NCBI RefSeq assembly: GCF_048771995.1 | Contig: NC_133027.1 | Coordinates: 62,495,501-62,559,500, forward strand | Reading direction: 5' to 3' | Length of the DNA: 64,000 nucleotides | Origin: Taeniopygia guttata | Lineage: Eukaryota > Chordata > Aves > Passeriformes > Estrildidae | Shown: positions 47,669-60,800 of the stretch, in pieces | Numbering within the stretch: the stretch's first letter is position 1 | How the letters are laid out: every line of letters starts with the position of its first letter | Position numbers and translations under genes: made by a program | The notes under the pieces: generated by a model | Told to the model about the DNA's origin: nothing | What the model saw: the letters and a program-made list of their open reading frames with translations, nothing else | The model's database searches: none

Positions 47669-48075
47669 GGCGCTGTCCCCCGGCCGCTCCCGCCGTCCCC
47701 AACCCCGCTCGCTCCCACGCGGGCCGGGCCTCAGCGCCCCACGGCTGCGCCCTCCATCTTGGCATACACCAGTGACCAGCGGGGGGAAGGGGATAAGCGG
47801 CCAGTCCGGCCAGGTTTGGCAGCTTTTGTTTCCCAGTTAAAAAAACCCAAACAATAAGTATTTTCCCAGACGGAAATAATATTTTGATAAAAGAGAGGCT
47901 CAGTGGACCTAAGCAGGATGCTCGTCAGAGACATATTTTCTCAGTTCTCCCCTCAAAATAGTTGGGAATGGTTCGGGCCGGCAGCGTCCCCAATGGCAGC
48001 GCGCGGCGCAGGCGGCCAAGGAGCAGCGCGCGTGCGCAGCAGCCGGGCCCGGGCCGGCGCTCGGTGAGGGGCTGT
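47640..48075 (-). promoter_or_regulatory. CpG-rich promoter region of LTV1
   Basis: The sequence around and upstream of the LTV1 start is GC- and CpG-rich in contrast to its AT-rich surroundings, with the strongest parts at 47,670-47,760 and 47,975-48,065 (for example GCGCGCGTGCGCAGCAG). This is the usual look of a housekeeping promoter. No TATA box is evident. The transcription start is not determined, and no divergent gene was recognised on the plus strand. Confidence 0.7.
47666..47668 (-). CDS. LTV1: LTV1 exon 1: initiator ATG only
   Basis: On the minus strand ATG is followed immediately by the donor GTGAGT, so exon 1 contributes only the start codon plus the 5' UTR. Exon 2 continues in phase 0 with PHKKKKPF, exactly the family's N-terminus. 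Confidence 0.9.
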
Positions 48076-48176
48076 GGGCGCTGAGCCTGGAGAACTGGGA
48101 GTGAATAACACGGGTTGCCATTAACAGTGTTTGGCCTGTTAATAACTCACAAATATTTGAGTTCTTATTTCTGACG

Positions 48177-48558
48177 AGGAATGGCTGGGGGAACTGGGTC
48201 TGGTCAGAGGAGAGAGACTAAGGGGGAGACCTCATCAATGTCCATGGGTATCTGAAGGAGGGTGTCAGAGTTTGGTCCAGGCTCTGCTTGTTGGTGCCAG
48301 GCAATAGGACAAGAGGCAACAGACAGAAACTGGTGCACGGGAAGTTCCGCCTGAGTAGAAGGACGAATCTCTACCATGCAGGTGATCACACAGTGGAATA
48401 GGTTGCCCAGAGAGGCTGTGGAGTCTCCCTCACTGGAAATACTCGAGAACCGTCTGGACACAATCGAGTGCCATGTGCCTTAGGATAGCCCTGCGTGAGC
48501 AGGGAGGTTGGACCAGATGTTCCACTATGGTCCTTTCCAACCTGAACCATTCTGCAGT
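48177..48558 (+). mobile_element. CR1 LINE 3' end
   Basis: About 380 bases of typical CR1 3' sequence: GACCTCATCAATGTCC, GGTATCTGAAGGAGGGTGTC, GGACAAGAGGCAACAG, GGAAGTTCCGCCTGAG, TAGGTTGCCCAGAGAGGCTG, AGGTTGGACCAGATG and TCCTTTCCAACCTGAACC, then ATTCTGCAGTATGAC. The 5' part of the element is absent, as is usual for 5'-truncated CR1 copies. It lies about 100 bases upstream of the LTV1 CpG-rich promoter. Confidence 0.9.
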
Positions 48559-51056
48559 ATGACTTTAGCTGTATAAATTTTACCTACACCATGTAGCAAG
48601 GCTGTGCACACACACACGTACTCACGTACAGGCTCCTTGCTAAGAAAAAGAGAAGTGTGCTTGGTATTTTAAAATCTGCTTTGTGACTTTTCAAAAGAAA
48701 GTGTAAAACACAGAGGGGAGGGTTTTTTCCCCATGTATTTACAGGCAAATAGTAACAGCTAAGAAGAGGTTTTTACTGAAAATTCAGAAAAGTTATCCAC
48801 ATTATGTGTGTATGGATGCAGCTAAATACAGATACATGCATGTACCTTAAAGTATTAGCTTTAGTCATATTTGGGTGGATTTCATTGGTTTTCAGTAGGT
48901 GTCACTAAAGCTCCAAAATAATCCAGATTTTCATTCTTCTGGCCGTTTTCTGAAGTTTTGAATCTACCAAGTTTCATCACACCACTCTTGCAGAAGTGCA
49001 CAATCTAATCTGATCCACTCAATCCGGAGTATTCGGATGTACCCGGAGGATTCAGATTATCTCTGCATATATCTGTGCAAAGGCTGGACTTTCCTCTTCC
49101 TTGTGAGAAGTGCCCGGTGAGTGTCTCGTTGCTGTCAGCCGTGTGCGGGTGTGGTGCGCACCCTGCGGCAGGAGGAGAGCAGCAATGACCCCTCCTGGAC
49201 CGCAGCCTGCAAATGGATTTTTCGTCTGCACCCAGCAGCAACAACTCCCTGCAGTATGTCTGTACTGCCAACCCAGCGACAGCTGGAATGGCAGAGCTGG
49301 ATTTTCACAAGGTAATTAAGAACAGACTCAGTCAGCTGTTGAAAACACAGTACTTAGCATTTATTTGTGGGGTAATGATGTAGGATAGATTACTCTTTAT
49401 TGCTTCCAAGTTCCTGACATGCCTCTCTGGTATCCACAGAAGTGCATAGACTTGCTGACAGGATTACACTTCACAATCCTCTAAACCTGGCACCTCCATA
49501 TCTGGTGGTGGCAATACTGTCATTCCACACACCCCAAATCTGGTCTAGGAGCATTGTTTCAGTTTGGATGTGGGAAAAAAATTAACTTTTGCTCTCAGCT
49601 CTGCTGTTAGTCAGCTGTTTCCTAAGTGTAAGATAAGTTTACCTGTTAAGCCTCAGTGTTTTCTGCCTTTCTTTAGTTTATATTCTTTCCCTGAATTTCC
49701 TGGTTAGATTCTTAAGTACTTAGAGGGAAGGGTATGTATGATATGTTCACACAGAGATTAAAACAGGTTCCTTCCCATATCACAGAAGATTGCTCATTTA
49801 TACTAACAGTAATACATCTGTATACTACATCTGGGGATGAGTTTGAATTGTGGATTAGCAGCAATCGGCACCACATTACCTCTTTTGTTGATACCTGAAG
49901 GTGTCTCATCTCTTGATTTATATAAAAATTCAATATTTAGTATTGCATATATGTGAAGTTTGTATGAGAGAGTGTCTCAGAGACTGCTTAGGCTTCTCGT
50001 TTCATCTGAGCCTTACAAGGCCATCCATCTCACTGCATTCTCTCACTGGGTTCTTTGCAGAGACTACAAACAGAACTCAGCAAAGAGCATCTACAGAGAC
50101 TGAGGGGGTAAGTACTCAGGTCACTGACCACTTCTTTTATGCTTGCAGAAGAAAAATGGTCAGTGTAGAGTCTCACTGTCAAGGCAGCCACTTAAAAGAT
50201 AATATGCTGGAAGCACATCCTTAACATAATCATCAACTTGCCTTCTGTGTGAGGAAATTTATACTAACTTTTTCTCTTAGTTCTTGCAAAGAATAAATTA
50301 TTTCAAAGTAATTAAAACCAAAAGTTATTGTCAGTCACTTTGAGAGTTAAAAGATTGGCAGATGCACTGCTGACCAGGCTGAACCCTCAGCTGTGCAGAT
50401 CAGTTTTGTTCCTGTGCAGAGAGTGTATTTCCACTGTAAATCTGCTGTCAATGAAACTGGTAAGAAACACTTCTTGCTGATAAAAAAAAGGGGAAACTGG
50501 GAGCATAGATTAAGTCTCCAAACCATTGAGCTACAACCCTAACTTTGTTTTTTTAAACCAAGTGTCACCTCTTTGAACACACCTCTCCATGAATACACCA
50601 CACACATGGAATTTACCAGATGTGTTTGAAGGATTGCCAGAATTCAAAGGAAGGTTTCAGCTACCTTTTTTCATTTCCATGAGGAGGGAGCTTAATTTGG
50701 CCTCTGGAGGCTCTCTGAATTTAACTCTACTATGTGTGCCTATGTACATGCTAGAGATTCAAGAAGAAAATACTTTCAGTAAAGATTTTCTGAACAATTT
50801 TAAAGAGGTGATTTTTAAATTTTTCTATTTATAAATATTCATTCATATATATCTATAATTCAAAGAGCTAAACAATTGTCTGAGGCACTTGGAACCGTGC
50901 CCAGCAGAGTTTCCTACAGTACTGTACAACTAGGCAGCACACTTGCAGTTTCCTTGTTTAATACAAACGCCATAAGACAAGCATAACATATGTGCTGTAT
51001 ATACCCCCAATACATTCTTTATGTTTTTCAGGTGATGATACTGGAATATATTTGTG

Positions 51057-51084
51057 TGTGTGTGTGTGTATACACACACACACA
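51057..51084. repeat. (TG)n-TATA-(CA)n perfect palindrome, 28 bp
   Basis: Seven TG/GT-type steps run into TATA and then mirror as CA steps, giving a 28-base perfect inverted repeat with no loop, embedded in a slightly longer dinucleotide tract. Confidence 0.88.
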
Positions 51085-54000
51085 TTACATTATAGATTAA
51101 ACCTCAAGAAGCAGCTGTCATTAATTTGTAACAGTTACTTGCATTCACAGAGATTACACACCTCTGTAAAACACAGTATCAGATCTGCCACTTCTTTAGA
51201 GTCACCCTATTTAATCACACTGAACCAAATAGATGCATTCATTTTATAATTGTTACATAAAATCTGCTCTGCATAAGCTGAAAAGTTGTCGGTATTGATT
51301 CTCCATAGCCTTCCATCTTTTGAAAGTAATGAAACATGTGGAAAGTACATTTTAAAGGGACAGCAATTCTAAACTGATAATGTTTCAGATACATTTTTTG
51401 CAGTTACCAGTAACTATTTAGCATGACAGCCAATGGGGATCAAGGCTTGAGTTTTATTTGCCTTACTTGACTTGAAAATGGGAACATTTAATGAAATCAA
51501 AGGAAGTTACTTAAAGAATAATTTTTCATTATTTTTCATCAAATTTCTAGAAAAAATAAAGTCTAAGAACTGGCCCAGTGTGTATGAATAGGTGACACTC
51601 TGGATGTAAAAGTTTTATTCCAATGAATTAATTTAAAAATTCCATTTCAGGTGATTGTGGCTGCCTTAGAGTCTATTCAGCAAGTAAGAATCTTCTGGCT
51701 GTACTGGACCCTTGGAAGACCCTTGGAGTTGCAGCTCAGCAACCCACACTGGTGTGGGTGTGTGATGGAGCCCTCCTTACTGGAGTCATCGCTCCGCAGT
51801 GGCCGTGCGGACTTGCTTGGAAGGAGTGCAATGATTCCTACTGCTGAACCTGTCCTGGGCATGTGCTGCAGCTCTGCCAGAGAAATAGAGGTTTGTGATC
51901 TCCCAGTGTTTAAGGTGCAGCTGGGTCCAAAGCACGGCACAAACGTGGCCATGATTTACTGTTTGAGCTATTGTGCCCCAGAATGCCAGGAAGGGACACA
52001 AACTTACCAGCTTTGTCAGCTCCTGTGTCCACAACGGTGTCTGGGCTCTGCAGTGTTCTTGTGCCTCTCCCAGATTTGCAGTTTGGCTGTAAATGTTATT
52101 CTGGGTTTTTTTTCAAGGAAACCCTCTCTTCCCCCCAAAACTTAAGAGCTATTTAAACAGTTGCAGGCAATTAAGCATGTGCCATCCTCACACCCTTCCC
52201 CCACTGCTGATACAGTTGAATGCTCATTCAAACAAGCCAATGATATTTTTGTTTCATACCAGCTAAAATAATAATAATCCAAAACACAGTATTTCTTTAA
52301 TTCCAAAATTTATACAAGTTTTCAAATCAATATACCACCACACAAAGTAGGGAAAGGAAGAGAAGATATGTTTAGCAACATTTTAACATTTTACTGTATC
52401 ATAATGTTCAAATATTGTTAAATTTGACATAGTATTGCAAAAAATTTTTTAATATAAAGAATTTATGTTTGAACAAGAAGATACAGATAATGCCATTGCT
52501 TTCTTTGTTTTTATCCAATGCAATATGTAGCTTCTACAAAATATTGGTGAAATGCTGTATCTAGTTCATATGAGCTTTATTTCCATTAAAATCTTGAAAT
52601 GAAATGGGAACATGAAGTGAAACAAGTAATTATGAAAGTTCATAAATAGAAACCTGTTTGAACATTACAGCAAATATATGTTAATTTCACTCAATTTCTC
52701 CCTTTCTCTCTATAGATACAGTTTCATAAGTTTTGGTGGGGCTTTTTGTTCCGATTTCTGTTACAAAAGAAGTTTCAACCTATTCTGGAGACTTTTTTTT
52801 TTTAATTTGACCTTCAAAATATTTTTGTATCAACCTTATAAAATCTTTCAGAATATATTTTTTTCTTTTCATCATAATCTATGTCCCATCAGTGAATATT
52901 GCAGTGACCTTGGTATAATAAGAATACAGATAGCAACAATAATGGAACTAAATGTGGACGATCCTAAAGGCAGGAGGCAAGTTTACTCATATCTGTTTTT
53001 TCACCCTGAGTATATTTTCAGTTTAGTTTACAACAATGGCACAGGTCTTAACTTCTGAAGATCATTAAAACCAGAGGACGTGAATGTGTTAAACACACGG
53101 TTCATGTGCACCTGACAGTCTCATGCAAATGTAGGCTTTTAGCTTGGTTTATCATTAAAGCATTAACAGACATTAAGACAGGGGCCAATATTCTGGTCTC
53201 TGCTTGGGATGTCAGCAGTGCTCAGACAGGGCTGTGCTGCCAGATACCCAGGTGACAGTGTGGCTCTTCGTACCCTGACTCCAAGCCCTCCCAGCTGCAG
53301 AGAGGGAGTTTTGTTTGATTCCCATGCTGCCAGACTGTGTTTTCAGTCTGTTGCTGGCTGGATCTTCTTGTGCTTTATGATGATACAAAATCGGGACTCA
53401 GACTGTGTTTATAGTCAAGTTAAGTAGCTGTTAATTTGAAACAAATTCTCTCATGTAGCTGTTGTATTATTAATACAGGTCTGAGTTTGAAGGATCTCTG
53501 CAGGAAACCAACCACTCATTTCACCTGGAAGGAGAGGTCTAATGTCTATAATATCAGGGATACTTCTTCATTTCACAGCTTTTATTTGGATTTCAAGTTA
53601 AAAATGGGTGCTTATGTGATGTGGTTTTTCCATGCCAGCACTGAGGTTGTGGTGCTTCTCCAAGAAGTGCTCAGGTTGGCCCAAGCAGATGGTGGGGCTG
53701 TCCTGCCCCACACCACATCAGAGGTTGGTGAAGTTCACCACAGCAAGGGACATCCACAACTGTAGGTAAATGATAAACCCAACAAATAAATGCAGTCTTG
53801 TAGAACAACAAATAGCCATGAATACTTACAACGATTTTGAAGAGATGTTGCTTCTGGTCCTAACATGTTTCAAATCACCAGCTGAAATTGTATTATCTTA
53901 AATAATCATTAGCATTTAATTTTTTTGTACTTGTTGAGTCAACATATATTGCACAATTCAAAAAAATCCAGATAGACTGTATCTGAGTTATAAAGACTAA

Positions 54001-54750
54001 TATGTATTACCTGAAAGAAGAGAGAGACGAGACACTCTAGAACCATTTCAAATTTTTATGTGAAGAAGAAAATAGTGTTTGATTAAGTATCCATTCTTTT
54101 TCACCCACAGCAACATGCTGTGTTCTGTGATTATACTGATAAATATTATATGTGAAATCATTTCAGAAACCACTACTTCAAGCTGCTCATTTTCTCTTTC
54201 TGTGGATGGTGGAACACAGGTATCGTGTATGTAAGGTTTGTCATATATGATGGATGACATTTAAGTGATTTGTCCAACTTGATAAAAATTATCGTCCTGA
54301 TTCCTCTTAGCCAACTGGCCTGTACTATACTTTGCATGAAAAGTGCCATTTTCTCTTTGCATGTTTAACATATTTTTCTTTTTAACTCTACAATTTTTAA
54401 CTCATAAATTTAATTTCTCAGGACTTACCCTGATTTTTCTCTTTAGAAGGTAGGCAGCGCCATAACAGGTATATGGTGTAATATTTCCAATGGGTTGTTG
54501 ATGCAACTGGAAAACATTTGAAATTATCAGTACAGAGGACTAGGAGAGGCAGCAGAAATTGACTTCAGGCTTCTTAAAGCAAACTTGCTTCGCTGCACAT
54601 GGTGACATACTAAATTCTCATTATTTTTTATTGCATGGACAACACTTTACAGCTGGTTTTTTTTTTCTGCCAGGTGATATTTAGAATACAAAAATAGTAT
54701 ATTCAATTCTATGTCTCTGTGTGGATACAATACACTATGGATAGTTTGGA

Positions 54751-54865
54751 GTTCTGCTAGCTCTTATAATAATCTTACGTAGTATACTACATAAGTTCCC
54801 ATAAGCTCTAGTTCTGCTACCTCTTATAATAATCTTACGTAGTATACTACGTAAGTTCCCATAAA
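54751..54865. repeat. 60-bp tandem duplication carrying a 22-bp palindrome
   Basis: Two head-to-tail copies with a period of exactly 60 bases, starting GTTCTGCTA(g/c) at 54,751 and 54,811, and differing at two positions over about 55 bases. Each copy contains an inverted repeat, CTTACGTAGTA followed by its mirror: perfect over 22 bases in the second copy (54,834-54,855) and with one mismatch in the first (54,774-54,795). Confidence 0.92.
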
Positions 54866-56250
54866 GGTAGCTCTTTTTGCCCAGTTACATAAATGTGCTT
54901 AATTAGTTTGCTGAACTGTGGGCCACACAATGCATCTGATTATTATCAAAATAGTAAGAAATTAAAAATTAACTCAGCATCTCTACCAAGGCTAGAGTCA
55001 TGCAACTAGAAATGGCTTGGAGGCAATACTTTGAAAAAACCCCTCCAACCCCGGAAGGAAGATAGGGAAAGCCTAAGTGATAACTCATCTACATAACTTT
55101 AGCTTGAAGAAGTCTGAGCCAGAAGTTGTATTCTCATCTTTGTGTTCTTGCTCTTAAAACAGTAAGACTGGCACATGACTTTCCATCCATGATCCAGGCC
55201 TAGTATAGAGAAGTCTTCTTGCAAAGTCAATTTTTTCACTTCATCCTAAGAGTTTAACAAATTTTAGTTTGCTTGTATAACCATAACTTGGCATGGTGGT
55301 GGAGCTGCTGTCTTATATAAAATATTTATAGTCTGACCTTACCTTTGTCCGAGTTATTCTGCCTATGCAACAGCTGTCTTTCTGTCTTCAGCATCTTGGC
55401 TGCTTTCAAATGTTTCAATGTGATTAATGCAACACTGAGATCTATTTAATTGCTCCACTAATTTCCTTTGATGTGAAATACTGTGTTTTATATTTCAAAG
55501 CCAACATAGTAGACCTTTGTATGATTTTGGACACCCATTCCTAAATTTGGCAACATCAGCAAAAAGAAATTTAAGTGGAACTATTCTAGTGTAACTTTAA
55601 GTTTACTCTTCAAATTCTAAAAATAAAAATTAGCATTCTACCAGAATTGCTGACAAACCTAATGCCCTCCTAATTCCTGTATGATTTAGTGCCAAGAAGA
55701 CATTTTCACTGCTTCCTTGATGTCAAAGTGGTATTTCTATATTTATAAAATGATGGACTTTCCAGAAGCTTATTTTCTGCAAATGGAATCCTAATGGCTC
55801 TTATTGATTCCATTAAAAAAGGAAGGTGCTGCTTCCTTTTCTTTGCTACAAGCATGTAGATTACTTTTTTTATTTGGTTATTGATATTTTGTGGCTTGTG
55901 CATCACTAGATTTTCACAAAAATGTAATGGATCCTAACAGTCATTTAAATCTTACCTTTTTTAAACAAGGTTTCCCAATGTCTTTAAAAATAACAGAGTG
56001 ACAGAGAGTGACTGTTGGAAAGCACTCTTCTGCTACTAGAAGCACTCTTCATTAAAATAATCCACCTAATTTATGCAAACCTGGTCTTGTTGTAAATAGC
56101 TCTAAAGAGGGATATCTAATTTTAGCCACCAAATTGCCTTCCTGCCTTTAGGCTGACATCTCTAACAACAACCTTTAATTTTATAAACTAAACACATTCC
56201 ACAAGAATCTATCACAGGTTCTGAGGTAAAAATCACATCTACACAGACCT

Positions 56251-57790
56251 TTTATTGCCGGAAAAAGAAATACTTACACTTCATAATTAAAAACTGAACA
56301 GGACACATAAAAGACAAAAAATAAATTGTACTATGTACACACATTAGAAAGGATAAATAGCAAATATATTGTAATACTGCATTAAATGTATGCATATGTG
56401 AATTCCAGAGCCTCCTCCCCCAATGTTGTGTACACTAATTCAAAGGATAAATAAGTGCTAATATAGGACAGAGAATTTCTTAGTGTAAACAATGCCACAG
56501 GCTTTTTAATAGGCCTTTGGGCCAACTTAGAAAAAAACATGTATTGCCTTTCACACTCCATACCACTTAATTTTAATAGTACTCTATTCACATGTAAAAT
56601 TTCAAGATAGTATAAAAAATTAGGAATCTAAGAAGCATTCTTCACACTCAACAAAAACTGGAGATAATTAAAGGATTTTTCTTTCACTTTTAAAGGACCA
56701 CTAGCTGAAGACATACTGATTAGTCTGGGAGTTCTTCCTCAAAGCAGTGCAAGAGTCCTTAAATGTAAAAAGTTACATTAGGAATCACCGCTCAGGCCTA
56801 TTAATAAAGACTTCTGTGCCTAATTTCAATTCTGACTTTGGGTTCACACTAGCATGATGTCGAAGTTGTCACCACTGCCTGCCATGGATGACAAAGATAA
56901 TGATCCCTCTGGTTTGAATGGCAAGTGACAGACAGCAAGGAGTGTTTCTAAACACAAAGCATTTCATTGCACTCATAGTGTCACATTATTTGTCCTTCAA
57001 ATCCTGTTTATGTATCTTTGAAGATCCAGAGTATGTCAACATTAAAAAACCAAAAAATATATTACTTGTTCTGTATGAATGTTCCATGTGTTTTCCTGAA
57101 GCATGCGCACTGGAATTTAAAAAAAGACAGTTGAGTTATACTAATTTCTGGCAACTGTATTTACTGGCACCAAAGAAAATGATAGTTCTTCCTAAAGTAC
57201 TGATGACACGAGGACTTATGGCTTGCTATCTTTTTAAGACAGGCTGCAGCCACTAAAAAACCTACATGCACAGTTGCTTACACTCTATTTCTTTTTTAAA
57301 ATAATTATTTCCACTGGCCAAGTGCATTGTTGAGCAGTCCCATCCATTCCACTTATCTCTGTGGACTGACAAACAAAGGCTCTTTTCCCCCAGCTCTCAG
57401 TTCTTTTGCCACCCCCCCACACCGTCTTTGTTGCCCTCAGTCCCAACCCCATGAAGCCCAATGAGATCCTGGCATCAGGCTCTCCAGCGATTGTCTTCAG
57501 CACTTCCTGACTCGTGGAGCTCTTGACAAACAAGTCCACTGGCTTGTCCGTGTGGGCTGGCCACAGAACCGAGGTTTGTCTGGACATGAACAAACGCATC
57601 CTGTGGGTTCTCCTTCTAGACTAATCATTTGTCCAGTGACAACAACAAGGGCCACTTTCTTCATTAGCCTCAGGGTAAGCTGTAGCACACACTCATACTC
57701 TATCAAGTTACAGTGCAATTTCAGGTCTTCAGGATGCAATGATTTTCCCAAAGAAAATTGTTACTTGTAATATGGGATGTGGTCAAACAG
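56251..57790 (-). other. PHACTR2: Likely PHACTR2 3' UTR with candidate polyadenylation signal
   Basis: Minus-strand sequence after the PHACTR2 stop. AATAAA is at 56256-56251, followed by GGTCTGTGTAGATGTG, a plausible GU-rich downstream element, giving a 3' UTR of about 1.5 kb. Open frames at 57,285-57,751 on the minus strand lie inside it and are not supported as genes. Longer isoforms are possible. Confidence 0.45.
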
Positions 57791-57806
57791 TTATGGACGA
57801 TGAAAC
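57791..57806 (-). CDS. PHACTR2: PHACTR2 last coding exon
   Basis: Minus strand: acceptor TTTATCTTTTCAG, then one base completing the split Arg codon and FHRP-stop (TTT CAT CGT CCA TAA). The family ends in RFHRP or RYHRP, so this 16-base coding piece is the true C-terminus. Confidence 0.88.
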
Positions 57807-60800
57807 CTGAAAAGATAAATTAAAATCTTATAATTATGTTATTTCAACTGACAGTGACACTGATCCTCATCCTGCTCTCATACTTGTTTCCTTTTGAGGG
57901 CCAATTATTCCTGATTTTCCTGATCTGTGTTTGTTTAGAGTCAGACTTGTTATTTCCTGCTGTCCATTTCTCTCTACTTAGAAAACCAAACAGATATTTG
58001 GTGTGGCTCAAGCACTCGGGTGTTGCTGTCTGTCTGTACCATTAACAAGCCAGTGTGGTCCCTGGCAGAGTTTTGCTTGGGTCAGCCAGTGCTTTCAGGT
58101 ACTGCCTGGACATGGTTGGGGTTAGCAAAGGACAGTAGGCAGGCTGGGTATGGGGGGACATCACCCTGTTTTGAGGTGAGAGGAACAGGTTAACTGCATG
58201 GATTCAAGCTGTGCCAAGCTTGCTGGCCTCAGGGCCAGAGAAGAGTCTCCAGTCTGTTTGCCAATACAGATTTAGCACAATTGCATCTATTATTTGGAGA
58301 TGCTGCCATTAAGTATTATCAGAAAAGCTTTATTAAACCATAAAAATCAAAATTCTGGGGTTTTAATGCTTGTGTGAAATGAGGCTAACAAAAATTTTCT
58401 ATTTTCTTTTAAGTAAGCAGCAAATTTTATAGCATTTCAGATGCTTTCTTATTAGCAGCAGTGAACTGAGGTACATGAAGACCCAAATATACCTCACTTT
58501 TTTAGGCTTTTAGGGCATGTACATCACTCCACATTGCCTGTATGATGACTAGAGAAGTGGGTTGCTCCAAAAGGTGTCACCAACCCTTTCTATAATATTA
58601 GGAACCTACAGCAACTGAAATTCTAAATCATGTTAAATGTAATGCATCCAAGCAAAAGGGTAAGGAGGGCACCAGTATCATGTTTTCAGTGTATAGACAT
58701 GTATCTCTGTTTAAATGGCTTTAAAAATGCATCTGTCCATGAAGTAGTAAAAGATGCAACAGCTTGATGCATCTACACAATAAGTTTACCTAAGTTTGTG
58801 TTTGATACATTTTCTCTTAATGGTCCCACACATTATCCCTGTAAGTTGATTCAATACAATAGAGGGATGCATTTCTCAAATGAAGGACGTGTGCACAAAG
58901 CCTGACATTCACGATTATACAGCTCATCTGCTAAAAGAGGGTACAGAGGATTGCTAAAAAGACACTGGGGTTTTGTATTTTGTGGAAAAACAATATACTG
59001 GACTATATATAGCATTTTCATTAGAAACACTTCATGAACACCTGCTAATATGCTCCTCCCAAACTTATATTGACTTCTCTATTTTTAGAAACTAATTTTC
59101 TTGGATTTTGTTATGAAATAACAGAAAGAATCAGTCTAAATTACTAGGACTAGAAAACCAGTCAATTGACAATCATTACAGTAAATTATGAACAATGACA
59201 TCCATTGTTCTTTCTTTTCCAAGTTTGATATAAATTTTCAACATTTCGAATATATTGTAAGTACTGACTATAATATTAAATAATCTATATTTAATCTGCA
59301 ATAATATAGAAAACCATATACTATAAACTATTTTTGTTTAGTAAGCAGTTTCCTTGTCTCAGTCTATCACAGACTAGCCTTTGCTAATCAGGTGCCAATG
59401 CAAGTGCCTTTTGGTTTGGATTATTTCAGCAATCCTGAAAATAATTAAAGTATGATAAGTTAATTCTCTGGCTAGAGACTTCTGTCTATGGTTTTCTTAA
59501 ATCACTTTTGTTGTACCAATCCAATATTACATAGCAGAAAGAACATAATTTTTAATGAGATGTCCCAGAGAAAAGGGGATCTCTTTTTATTTTCAAAATT
59601 GCAATTGACTTAAAACATCTGCATATTACTATGCTCTTAATTAGCTTTTTCTAGTGTTACTCTTCTGACTTCTGTGTAGTAACTCCACAACATGACCAGT
59701 GAAACAAAATAGCATGGATAAGGAACAGAAAAAAACTGATTTCCCTCAGGTTGAAATTCTTTCAGCTCTCTATAGAATCATTGCCTGTGTTTATCACAGT
59801 TTGGCTGTGCCTATTTTTTACTCCATTTTCGAAGGCCCTCCTTGAAAAAAAAAAATTCACTTTTTTACTGGTTTGTTACTCCACAAGATTCCTGGTTCAG
59901 CTTTCAAGAATCCAGTTGTAATCAGCATCAAAGCTCATGAAAAAATATCCAATTCTTTTTGTATGAATCATGCCTGTCAGTACTTAGGCTTCAATATTGC
60001 AATGCAGTTCAAGAAGCACAACAATGTAAGCAAGTGGTTGGTTTCTGTACCTGCTATTTTTACTCTCTCCCTTGCGATGCTCTTTTTTTAGAAGTAGTAT
60101 TTTTATATATTCTGAAAAAGATATATTATGTGCTACCTAAAGATAAAACACATCAAGCCAAATGAAAAAATACTTCTCCATGTTTGAAAAAGACATTTAT
60201 TTTCTAGTGGTCAGAATGCAACACTCCATTAAAACCCTGCATCCTGGTTCATCTTCTGGCTTAGGCTTCCTGTCTGTGAAAATGGTTTGAATTTTTAAAA
60301 ATTGATTTGTTTATGTTGTATCTACACAGAAGTGACTTTAAGTTATTATTTTTTAAAAGCTCCCATGTTTTGGTGAGAAAGAAATCACTGAAGTTCTGAA
60401 ATCAAACAGTGAAGTAGCATATACATAAAACACCCATAATGAATTTTCTTTGTGACACATTCTTTAATTAGGCGATTCACACTCACTAGCTCAGATCCTA
60501 ACTCTGGTTGAAACAGAAGGGACCCAGTCTTAGACAATTGTTTTGGTTTGACTTAATTTTCTGCAGAAGCAAAATGTACTATGTACACAATGTTGGCCAA
60601 CCCTAACATCAAGTTCTGATTGCTGGTGGCAATTTTCAGCCTTTGTAGCTTCCAAGAAAAATGAACACATGCCATGGAGATTTCAGAAAGTGTGTCACTC
60701 CCCCTAGGAATAATTCTGCCAAATATGAAGGCCTGCTAAAATCTGTGGATACTTCAGTGCTCCTTAAAAAGAACAATGCTTCAGACAACATCTTGGTGTT

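Larger units (their letters stand above)
48559..56250. other. Intergenic region between LTV1 promoter and PHACTR2 3' end
   Basis: About 7.7 kb of AT-rich DNA without a recognised gene. Open frames at 51,651-52,145 and 52,678-53,058 match nothing I know. It holds a (GT)n(AC)n palindrome at 51,057-51,084 and a 60-bp tandem duplication at 54,751-54,865. The PHACTR2 3' UTR could extend into the right part if the polyadenylation site proposed at 56,251 is not the last. Confidence 0.55.

Noticed and set aside
51651-52145. 164-codon plus-strand open frame preceded by an AG
   Set aside because: Composition looks noncoding, no family match, and no partner exon found.
57285-57751. Two minus-strand open frames after the PHACTR2 stop
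   Set aside because: They lie within the expected PHACTR2 3' UTR and overlap each other in different frames; no family match.
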